64,000 nucleotides of DNA. Source: Bradyrhizobium niftali (GTDB lineage Bacteria > Pseudomonadota > Alphaproteobacteria > Rhizobiales > Xanthobacteraceae). The stretch covers positions 124,001 to 188,000 of the forward strand of contig NZ_SPQT01000011.1 in NCBI RefSeq assembly GCF_004571025.1. The letters are read 5' to 3'. Of the stretch, positions 57,816 to 64,000 are shown in pieces. The notes beneath the pieces were generated by a model. The model made no database searches. It had not been told where the DNA came from and worked only from the letters and a program-made list of their open reading frames with translations. The position numbers were made by a program, and so were the translations under genes. Numbering within the stretch: the first letter of the stretch is position 1; every line of letters begins with the position of its first letter.

Positions 57816-59084
57816 ATGAAGAAGACGATCGCCATGATCGCGGCGGCGGCTGCCGTCATCACGTTCGGTGCGGCGCGCGCCGCACCGCTGCCCGAAGCCA
57901 ACCCTGATGACGCCGGCTTCTCGAAGCAGGGTCTTGCGCGGCTCGACAGTTTCTTCGCGCGCGAGATTGCAGCCAAGCGTGTGCCGGGTGCAGTCGTCGC
58001 GGTGGCGCGGGACGGCAAGCTCGTGCACTACAAGGCCTACGGCATGCTCGATCCGGACAAGGGCACGCCGATGCCCGTTGACGCGATCTTCGCACTGGCT
58101 TCGATGACCAAGCCGATGGCAGCGGTCGCCGGCTTGACGCTGATGGAGCAGGGCCGGCTGCCGCTCCAGGCCAGGCTGTCCGATTACTATCCCGGCTTTG
58201 CCGACATGAAGGTCGGCGTGCCCCAATCCGACGGCTCGCTCAAGCTCGAGCCACAGGCCTCGCCGATCTTCATCCACGATCTCTACCGGCATACGTCCGG
58301 ATTGATGTATGGCGGCCGCCCGGACTCATCGAGCCCGGTGGCGCGGCAATACCCTGACGGCGTCGCGCCGGCGATCGAAGGCGAAACCCACGCCTTCATC
58401 GAGCGCATGACAAAGCTGCCGCTGGCGCATCAGCCCTCGACCGAGTTCGAATACGGGTTTTCGATCGACGTGCTCGGCGCCGTCGTCGAGAAGGTGAGCG
58501 AGCAGCGGCTCGGCGACTATCTCGCCGCCAATGTGTGGCAGCCGCTCGGCATGAAGGACGCGACCTTCCACCCGACCGACGCGCAACGCCCTCGCCTCGC
58601 CCGCCCGTTCGCCAACGATCCGCTGACGGGGAAGCCGCAAGCCATCAAGCTGCTGGACACGCCGACCAGGTTCGACTGCGGCGGCGCCTGTTCGTTCGCG
58701 ACGGTCGGCGACTATATCCGCTTCGGGCAGATGCTGCTCAACGGTGGCGAGCTCGACGGCCAGCGCATCCTCGGCCCGAAGACCGTGCATCACATGACGA
58801 CCAACCATCTCGGCCCCGAGATCAAGAACAACGTGGCGAACGTCGAGCCGCATCGCGCCGGTTTCGGCTTTGGCCTCGCGGTTGCGGTCCGCACCAGCGA
58901 AGGGCTGTCGTCGGTCCCCGGCAATCCCGGCGAGTTCACCTGGAACGGCGCGTTCGGGACGCAGTTCTTCTGCGATCCCAACGAGCGGCTTGTCGTAGTG
59001 GTGGGAACGGCGGCGCCCGGTGAGCTCCGGAAATACTATCGCGAGCAGGTCCAGGACATCGTCTATGGCGCGATGGTGAAGTAG
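57816..59084 (+). CDS. Serine hydrolase of the beta-lactamase/esterase (class C-like) family
   Basis: The 422-residue protein has a Sec signal (MKKTIAMIAAAAAVITFGAARA) and the penicillin-binding-protein fold: SxxK motif ASMTKPM (Ser96, Lys99), a YGF motif in FEYGFSIDVLG in place of YxN, and FTWNGAFGTQFF near the C-terminus in place of KTG. This pattern fits esterases of family VIII and EstB-type hydrolases rather than true beta-lactamases. GGGAGG precedes the ATG at 57816. It is exported and probably acts in the periplasm. It is convergent with the dienelactone hydrolase gene. Confidence 0.88.
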   Translation: MKKTIAMIAAAAAVITFGAARAAPLPEANPDDAGFSKQGLARLDSFFAREIAAKRVPGAVVAVARDGKLVHYKAYGMLDPDKGTPMPVDAIFALASMTKPMAAVAGLTLMEQGRLPLQARLSDYYPGFADMKVGVPQSDGSLKLEPQASPIFIHDLYRHTSGLMYGGRPDSSSPVARQYPDGVAPAIEGETHAFIERMTKLPLAHQPSTEFEYGFSIDVLGAVVEKVSEQRLGDYLAANVWQPLGMKDATFHPTDAQRPRLARPFANDPLTGKPQAIKLLDTPTRFDCGGACSFATVGDYIRFGQMLLNGGELDGQRILGPKTVHHMTTNHLGPEIKNNVANVEPHRAGFGFGLAVAVRTSEGLSSVPGNPGEFTWNGAFGTQFFCDPNERLVVVVGTAAPGELRKYYREQVQDIVYGAMVK

Positions 59085-59107
59085 CGTCAGCGCGCCTTGA
59101 TAGAGAA

Positions 59108-59129
59108 AGGGCGGCCGATCGGCCGCCCT
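59108..59129. terminator. Bidirectional hairpin terminator
   Basis: The arm AGGGCGGCCGA is followed directly by its exact complement TCGGCCGCCCT. It is preceded by AGAGAA and followed by CTAGAA, between the convergent serine hydrolase (stop 59084) and dienelactone hydrolase (stop 59143) genes. Confidence 0.75.
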
Positions 59130-59142
59130 CTAGAATCCAGCG

Positions 59143-60030
59143 TCAGCTTAGGACGCCGTATTTCTTGAACCAGGCCTCGGCCTGCTTCCAGGCATCTTCC
59201 GCGGCGTCCTTGCGGTAGCTGCCGCGGTAGTCGGCATGGAAGCCGTGCGGCGCTTCGGGGTAGATCTTGAATTCAGCCGTCTTCTTGTTCTGCTCGAGCG
59301 CCGCCTTGAGCTGCTCGACCTGGGCGACGGGAATGCCGGTATCGGCGCCGCCATAGAGGCCGAGCACGGGTGCCCTCATCTCGGGTGCGAGCTGGAGGGG
59401 GCTCTTCGGCCACAGCGGGTTGGCGGGGTCGACCACCGTCCCATAGAAGGCGACACCCGCCTTGAGAGTACCGCCGTGAGCGGCATATTCCCAGACGGTG
59501 CGCCCGCCGCGGCAGAAGCCGATGATGCCGAGCTTGGCGGTTTCGCCGCCCTGCGATCCCGCCCACGCCACCGTCGCATCGAGATCGGACAACAGCTCGG
59601 CATCCGGCTTCACATTCACGACCGCCAGCAAGTCCTTGATGTCGGTGACCTTGGTCAGGTCGACGCCCTTGCGGAAGTAATAGTCGGGCGCGATTGCGAA
59701 TGCGCCGAGCTTGGCCAGGCGCCGCGTCACGTCCTTGATGTATTCATGCAGGCCGAAGATCTCCATCGCCACGATGATCACCGGCGCCTTGGTGTTGCCG
59801 GCGGGGCGGGCGAAATAGGCGGGCATCTCCTCGGAGCCGACCTTGATCCTGGCGTCGCCGGCCTGGAGGCCGCTGGTGTCCGTCGTGATGATGTCGGCAC
59901 GGACTGGACCTGCCGCGAGCGTGTAGCCGGCGGCGACGGCCGCGGTAGCGCTCATGAATCCGCGGCGCGAGACCGGGGCAACTTTCGTCAGCCCGACGAC
60001 GTCGGATGTCATGGTCGTTTCGAAACTCAT
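59143..60030 (-). CDS. Dienelactone hydrolase family protein, Tat-exported
   Basis: The 295-residue alpha/beta-hydrolase has a twin-arginine signal (VSRRGFMSATAAVAAGYTLAAGPVRA) and then the DLH fold. The nucleophile Cys is in GIIGFCRGG (Cys173), with Asp230 in YGGADTGIP, His262 in APHGFHADYRG and the Glu of VAMEIFGLHEYIKD (Glu90) that activates the cysteine. Dienelactone hydrolases open lactones in chloroaromatic degradation; exported family members are common, with unknown substrates. The ATG at 60030 retains the Tat signal. Confidence 0.92.
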   Translation of the reverse strand: MSFETTMTSDVVGLTKVAPVSRRGFMSATAAVAAGYTLAAGPVRADIITTDTSGLQAGDARIKVGSEEMPAYFARPAGNTKAPVIIVAMEIFGLHEYIKDVTRRLAKLGAFAIAPDYYFRKGVDLTKVTDIKDLLAVVNVKPDAELLSDLDATVAWAGSQGGETAKLGIIGFCRGGRTVWEYAAHGGTLKAGVAFYGTVVDPANPLWPKSPLQLAPEMRAPVLGLYGGADTGIPVAQVEQLKAALEQNKKTAEFKIYPEAPHGFHADYRGSYRKDAAEDAWKQAEAWFKKYGVLS

Positions 60031-60671
60031 CAGTCTATCCTTCCTGCTGCCTGCAATGGTACCCCCGGGGGCGACGCATTCGCCAATAGTCGCCGGGGAA
60101 ACGCAAATCACCAGCCTGCGAGCATGTAGTCTTCAGGCCTGCATGAGCCGGATCGAGATGATGCCGCGGGCCGGCGATCGTCCGCGCGCAAGGCCACGCG
60201 CAAGCTTTCCGGATTTGATCGTGTGCCCGATTTAACCGCGTGGCTGCGCTGCGGCGCAACATCCGTTAACCGAAAACGAGGGTTCTTCCGCCGCACCTCA
60301 CGCGGTCAGAAGTTGCAGCCGCTCCGCCCCTTCGCGCAATTCGAAACGCTTCGCCGCAACAAATGGGCTCCATGGTGGCCGCAACGACACATCATGTTGC
60401 CCGGATGTTGCGCGCTATCGGAATCCCGCACGCGAGCCGCCGTCATTTGACTGAAATTTTCAGAAGAGTTGAGCCGTGCGGTTTACTCGAACTTTCTTTG
60501 TGACGCTCTAGTTCCACGGCCGGAAGTTCCATCTCCGGAAACGGAGAGACGGTCTTCCAAGTGCGCCCCGCCGTCCGGCCCAAGGATCGCCCGAGAGTTT
60601 CATTCTCGTCCACCCAGATTGCGCTACCCGAAGGCTCAATTGAATAAAGCTTTATCCGACCTGGATGTGAA
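60031..60671. other. Intergenic region upstream of the dienelactone hydrolase and marR genes
   Basis: Six hundred forty bases between divergent genes. No frame has a Shine-Dalgarno plus a recognisable product. A minus-strand frame ending at 60443 includes a segment beginning VDENETLGRSLG that looks protein-like but has no start site. The last 40 bases before marR are A+T-rich and hold a 12-base palindrome (60644-60655). Confidence 0.5.
60644..60655. promoter_or_regulatory. Palindrome ATAAAGCTTTAT upstream of marR
   Basis: A perfect 12-base palindrome in an A+T-rich patch 16 bases before the marR start. MarR proteins often repress their own gene through such sites, so this is a candidate operator. 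Confidence 0.4.
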
Positions 60672-61250
60672 ATGAATTTGGCTCGCGAATCGATTGAACT
60701 GTTGGAGCAGGTCGCACGAATCCTGTGGTTCGAAGGCACCAAGCACGGCTTGCGCGACCGCGAGTGGATGGCGCTGCGCTTCCTCTCCCGCGCCAACCGG
60801 TTCTCCCGCACGCCCTCGGCGCTCGCGAGCTACGTCGGCACCACGCGCGGCACCGCCTCGTTCATCATCGGTGAGCTCGAGCGGCTCGGCTATCTCGAGC
60901 GAAAGCGCTCAGCCAAGGACAAGCGGTCGGTGATGCTGAGCGTCACGCAGCAGGGCAAGAAGTTCCTGGCGCGCGACCCCGTCAGCGTTCTCGTCGAGGC
61001 GATTGCCGTTCTCGACGACGAGGCCAAGATCCGCTTCCGCGACGCGCTCCGCCACGTGCTGGACCAGTCGGACGCGGCCGAGCAGCGGCACCATACCGAC
61101 ATCTGCAAGCGCTGCATCTTCCTCCGGGAAGATCGCACCACGGCGGACGGCAAGACGACGGTCGAGTTCAGCTGCCGCCTGTTTCGCGCGCCGATCGCGG
61201 AGCCGGAGGTCGATCTGCTATGCACCAGCTTCGAGCATCACCGCCAATAG
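60672..61250 (+). CDS. MarR-family regulator with a four-cysteine C-terminal motif
   Basis: The 192-residue protein has a MarR-type winged helix (WMALRFLSRANRFSRTPSALASYVGTTRGTASFIIGELERLGYLERKRSAKDKRSVMLSVTQQG). A C-terminal extension follows, with Cys145 and Cys148 (DICKRCIF), Cys168 (EFSCRLF) and Cys184 (DLLCTSFE). Four cysteines in a CxxC...C...C arrangement suggest a bound metal or Fe-S cluster, so the protein may sense redox state or oxygen. Most MarR proteins lack this extension. It lies next to a membrane coiled-coil protein gene on the other strand; its target is unknown. Confidence 0.85.
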   Translation: MNLARESIELLEQVARILWFEGTKHGLRDREWMALRFLSRANRFSRTPSALASYVGTTRGTASFIIGELERLGYLERKRSAKDKRSVMLSVTQQGKKFLARDPVSVLVEAIAVLDDEAKIRFRDALRHVLDQSDAAEQRHHTDICKRCIFLREDRTTADGKTTVEFSCRLFRAPIAEPEVDLLCTSFEHHRQ

Positions 61251-61263
61251 AAGGCGCCGTCGA

Positions 61264-62211
61264 TCAGGGCGTTGCCTTGCGCGACGAATAGATCACGCCC
61301 CCGCTGGATTCGACCACCAGGCGCCCGTTCTCGTTCCGGATCTCCTCGATGCGGCCAAGGCCGGGCACCTGCTGCCCCAGCACGGCCTCGATGACGCCGT
61401 TCGGGCTTTGCAGGATCGCAATCCCCTCATAGGCCTGGCGCACCGACCAGCCCTTGACCACCTTCCGCGGCGCCGATGCGCGCTCGGAGGGAGGCACCGA
61501 GCCCGTGACCTCGGGCGCTGCGAGCGAAGCCATCATGGGCGCGGCCTGTGACGGCTGCGATTGCGCCAAAGTCGGCGCCGGAGCCTGGGCTTGCGCCTGG
61601 GCGAGCTTGTCGAGCTTCACCGTCGAGGACGAGCTCACCCGCTCGATGCGGTCCAGATTCTCGGCAAACCTGCCGAAGCGATCATTGGTCGCCTTGCTCG
61701 ATTGATCGACCGCGGTGCGCAGGCCGTCGAGATTTTCGGACACGCCCGACACCTGCTTGCGCAACTGGGCGACGGTCTCGCGCAGATTCCTGATCTCCGT
61801 ATTGGCCGCGACATTGTTCTGGGCGGGCTGCGTGGTGAGATAGGCGATCACGCCGGTGCAGGCGCAGACCACCAGCACGGCGGCGACCGCCAATGTCGCG
61901 AGCGGCGCGACCCAGGTCGGACGGGGCGGCGGCGGCTTGGCCACGATCACGGCCGGCTTCATCACGACCGGCGCAGGCTTGGGTATCGCCATCTTGTCGA
62001 GGCGCGCCTTGGCGCGAATGCGCTTCAGCCCCTCGAGCGCCTCTTTAGCCAACGCTTCATCGCTCGCCGCAGCCGACGCACGCTTCGCGCTCGCGGCGGG
62101 CTTGGCCGTTTGCGTCGCGTTGTCCTTTGTATTGCCTGGCGCCGGAGCCGGCTTCGCCGCCGCGGAAACGTCAGCAGTCTCGTTGGGACGAGCTTTTCCA
62201 TCGGACAACAT
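61264..62211 (-). CDS. Membrane-anchored coiled-coil protein, 315 residues, unknown function
   Basis: The first 90 residues are Ala/Lys/Pro-rich and probably disordered in the cytoplasm. One transmembrane helix follows (WVAPLATLAVAAVLVVCACTGVIAYL, about 100-125), then a coiled coil (NLRETVAQLRKQVSGVSENLDGLRTAVDQ and on to about 205), a Gln/Ala/Pro-rich linker, and a C-terminal domain of about 60 residues (GWSVRQAYEGIAILQSPNGVIEAVLGQQVPGLGRIEEI). The latter looks like a small beta domain in the periplasm. I recall similar proteins in Bradyrhizobium and its relatives annotated only as hypothetical. It could link the cytoplasm to the envelope. Confidence 0.75.
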   Translation of the reverse strand: MLSDGKARPNETADVSAAAKPAPAPGNTKDNATQTAKPAASAKRASAAASDEALAKEALEGLKRIRAKARLDKMAIPKPAPVVMKPAVIVAKPPPPRPTWVAPLATLAVAAVLVVCACTGVIAYLTTQPAQNNVAANTEIRNLRETVAQLRKQVSGVSENLDGLRTAVDQSSKATNDRFGRFAENLDRIERVSSSSTVKLDKLAQAQAQAPAPTLAQSQPSQAAPMMASLAAPEVTGSVPPSERASAPRKVVKGWSVRQAYEGIAILQSPNGVIEAVLGQQVPGLGRIEEIRNENGRLVVESSGGVIYSSRKATP

Positions 62212-63033
62212 GCAAGAATGCTCCGTTCGGTTCGATCTATCGAACGACGAATTTATTTGTCGAAGCTTGCCCGAAACGTGCGCATCGAAATCTTTTCATC
62301 GCGCCCGACGCGACGTCGCATGAGTCGAAAGCGTCACGCACGTGGCAAGAGTGCGACTCGAAAGACACACCCTCGCCAAGATTTCGCCAAGCTGGAGTCG
62401 CCTCGCCGTACATGAGTCGAATTGTCGCATGTGGAAAAGCGGTGGAGAGAGTCAATCCGGGGTTGAAAACCCCTCCATGCGCCTACCCCGCAGCAGCACC
62501 CAAAACAGCTGTGATTATACGAGGATGCGGAACTATAGAACCGTCACGGTGCAAAACTAGTTCGGAATCCAAATCAACTGATACGATTGAATATATCAAG
62601 AAACAACTCGAAACAAATCAACAACATCAAACACACATAGCAATCGCTTTGTTGCGCGCGCTTGATCGGAAATCGGCAATTGTTACGGTCCTACTCAAGT
62701 GATTCTCGCCAGTTGGCGAGGAGATCAGCAAAGTTCGGTAGCGTTCGGACGTGATAAGCAACTTGACGCAACTGTTCTAGGTCGCTGTCTCAATCCGCTC
62801 CGCGAGGTGATCCGCAAGACACCCGCCGGGCCTCACGCAGTAAGCGTTCAGTATCGAGTCGAAGTAACAGGCCCGCGGAAAACGCAGGCACTGAGTGCGT
62901 AGGGCTGCCCGCGAATATCGAAACCATAACAACGGTTCGCGGGATGGAAATATCGTCAAACAGCACGGTCGCCGAGCCGGGCATCACAACAACCCACCGG
63001 CCGCGACAAGTGCGAAACAGGGGCGAAAGACTG
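62212..63033. other. Intergenic region upstream of ftcR with an A+T-rich core
   Basis: Eight hundred twenty-two bases without a supported gene. The part 62555-62700 is clearly richer in A+T than its surroundings. It has an open frame that reads SESKSTDTIEYIKKQLETN and ends VTVLLK with A/T-rich codons, which could be a decayed foreign gene or regulatory DNA. A promoter for ftcR must lie in 62900-63020. No tRNA or known riboswitch was recognised. Confidence 0.45.
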
Positions 63034-63804
63034 ATGTATATTATCGTTGATGATCGCGAGAGCGTCGCGAACAGCTATGTTGGAGGGCTCGTTCGCGAAG
63101 GCGTATCGTCGATCGGCTTCTCCTCCGGAGAATTCTGGGACTGGCTGCAATCTGCGAGTGAATCCGACCTGGCAGCGGTCGACGCCTTCCTCCTCGGGGA
63201 CTGCGACGCCCGCGGAAGCCTGCCGCGGGCGATGCGCAAGCGCTCCTCGGCGCCCATCATCGCCATGAGCGGCCAGAAGATGCTCAAGAGCACGCTAGAG
63301 CTGTTCGAATCGGGCGTTGACGACGTCGTGTACGTGCCGATTCACCTGCGCGAGATACTTGCCCGAACGGCCGCGATCGCGCGCCGCCGGGTGGGCGAGC
63401 TGCCGAGACCCTGCGAGACCAGGATCCAGGTCTTCTTCAACGGACGCGACCCCGAGATCGCGGGCCACGCCCTCACCCTGCCCCGCCGCGAATTGCGCAT
63501 TCTCGAATATATGGTCAGCAACCACGGCAAGTGGATCACCAAGACGCAGATCTTCAACGCGGTCTACGGCATCTTCGAGTCGACCTTCGACGAGAGCGTG
63601 ATCGAGAGCCACGTCAGCAAACTGCGCAAGAAGCTCCGCGACCGCCTCGGCTTCGACGCGATCGTGGCCCGGCGCTACGTCGGATACCGCCTCAACATCC
63701 CCGCCGGCGAGACCGTCGACGTGCCGATGCAGGATCTCGACGAGGTCGGCATCCTCCTCAACAGGGCGCATGCCGTCCCGGCGGCCTATCCAGCCGGAAA
63801 CTGA
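63034..63804 (+). CDS. ftcR: Flagellar transcriptional regulator FtcR (OmpR-type)
   Basis: The 256-residue protein begins MYIIVDDRESVANSYVGGLVREGV and has an atypical receiver domain followed by an OmpR-type winged helix (LPRRELRILEYMVSNHGKWITKTQIFNAVYGIFESTFDESVIESHVSKLRKKLRDRLGFDAIVARRYVGYRLN). The string TKTQIFNAVYGIF with ESHVSKLRKKL is characteristic of FtcR/Rem, the class II/III flagellar activators of Hyphomicrobiales. In the receiver the Lys that normally precedes the conserved Pro is Val101 (YVPIHLREIL), so phosphorylation control is doubtful. ATG at 63034 with AGGGGCGAAAG upstream is preferred to an ATG at 62944. Flagellar genes are expected to the right. Confidence 0.93.
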   Translation: MYIIVDDRESVANSYVGGLVREGVSSIGFSSGEFWDWLQSASESDLAAVDAFLLGDCDARGSLPRAMRKRSSAPIIAMSGQKMLKSTLELFESGVDDVVYVPIHLREILARTAAIARRRVGELPRPCETRIQVFFNGRDPEIAGHALTLPRRELRILEYMVSNHGKWITKTQIFNAVYGIFESTFDESVIESHVSKLRKKLRDRLGFDAIVARRYVGYRLNIPAGETVDVPMQDLDEVGILLNRAHAVPAAYPAGN

Positions 63805-63835
63805 CGCGGCAGAGCGCTGCCGCGGAAAACGACAA

Positions 63836-63866
63836 CGGCCTCTGCGGAGCACCTTCGCAGAGGCCG
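63836..63866. terminator. Terminator hairpin after ftcR
   Basis: Arms CGGCCTCTGCG and CGCAGAGGCCG are perfect 11-base complements around a 9-base loop. It lies 32 bases after the ftcR stop and just beyond the stop of a small minus-strand ORF, so it can serve both directions. Confidence 0.75.
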
Positions 63867-63874
63867 CTGCACTT

Positions 63875-63973
63875 TCAGCGGCGGAGACGGCAGAACGCAG
63901 GCCTCGCGGCACGAGGCGCCGCCATACCGAAGCGCGACGAGATCAGGCCCGCTTTGGAATCCTGGTCGAGCAT
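63875..63973 (-). CDS. Possible 32-residue small protein
   Basis: The ORF begins MLDQDSKAGLISSRFGMAAP and ends AFCRLRR, a basic product without a membrane segment. GGGAGG lies 5 bases upstream of the ATG at 63973, a strong ribosome site, and the hairpin at 63836-63866 follows its stop directly. It is convergent with ftcR. A leader peptide for a gene beyond the window is unlikely, because the frame ends inside the window before the terminator. It is not recognised. Confidence 0.4.
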   Translation of the reverse strand: MLDQDSKAGLISSRFGMAAPRAARPAFCRLRR

Positions 63974-64000
63974 GGTCCTCCCGGAAAGCCGCTTCGCGCC

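Noticed and set aside
57816..59084. Call as a beta-lactamase resistance gene
   Set aside because: The SxxK motif is present, but the YxN and KTG motifs are replaced (YGF, WNG), which fits esterase-type family members rather than a resistance enzyme.
60443..60811. A 122-codon minus-strand frame upstream of marR
   Set aside because: It overlaps the start of marR, has no ribosome site and no recognisable product; only its middle part looks protein-like.

Overview
The window looks like chromosomal DNA of a Bradyrhizobium-type alphaproteobacterium (order Hyphomicrobiales). The reasons are the uniformly high G+C with G/C-rich third codon positions, an FtcR-type flagellar regulator at the right end, many ABC/TRAP uptake systems each paired with a catabolic operon and its own regulator, and several hairpin-forming dispersed repeats of the kind common in Bradyrhizobium intergenic DNA. 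The assignment comes from memory of such genomes; no search was run. No rRNA, tRNA, CRISPR, transposase or integrase was found.

Layout. 1-1.2 kb: the start of a kdp potassium-ATPase operon on the minus strand (kdpA cut by the window edge, kdpF, and a 27-residue hydrophobic peptide). 1.7-5.2 kb: a plus-strand island of short unknown proteins around a DapA-like protein that has lost the Schiff-base lysine. Four transcription units here, including kdp, share a roughly 50-bp upstream element with fixed internal spacing; this is the most novel signal in the window. 5.4-11.4 kb: upp, an acyl-CoA synthetase, an acyl-CoA dehydrogenase, a CitE-like lyase with an IclR regulator, and a small exported protein. 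11.6-14 kb: a Tat-exported FAH-family protein, a divergent LysR regulator, and a small unknown protein. 14-23.6 kb: one minus-strand operon joining a PotDBCA-type ABC importer, a three-subunit molybdenum hydroxylase (CoxSLM type, not a true CO dehydrogenase) and an amidase. 23.8-30.8 kb: a secreted GH79/heparanase-like glycosidase, an MHS-type MFS transporter, then an orphan LivK-like binding protein, a KstD/fumarate-reductase-type flavoprotein and an IclR regulator.

30.9-38.6 kb: a minus-strand run with an SDR, a split TPP-dependent decarboxylase pair, a GntR regulator, an Asp/Glu-racemase-family protein, a DadA-like D-amino acid dehydrogenase, a large acetolactate-synthase-like TPP enzyme and a 2-hydroxyacid dehydrogenase. 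This reads as 2-oxo acid/D-amino acid catabolism. 38.7-40.3 kb: an orphan amino-acid-type binding protein and a TetR regulator. 40.4-46.4 kb: a second polyamine-type ABC importer with a PuuB-like amine oxidase and a type II HAD hydrolase, divergent from a LysR gene. 47.5-55.4 kb: a hexuronate/aldonate module (uxuA, an L-idonate/L-gulonate 5-dehydrogenase, TRAP DctMQP, GntR, and a divergent fructuronate reductase-type gene). A perfect TTGGT-type inverted repeat lies midway in the divergent promoter region.

55.5-64 kb: housekeeping-type singletons (SnoaL-like protein, CbbY-like phosphatase, YeeZ-like NAD-binding protein, serine hydrolase, dienelactone hydrolase), a MarR regulator with four C-terminal cysteines, a membrane coiled-coil protein, and ftcR. 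ftcR suggests that flagellar genes lie beyond the right edge. Most start codons below were chosen by Shine-Dalgarno fit and family N-termini; where the choice matters the alternative is given.
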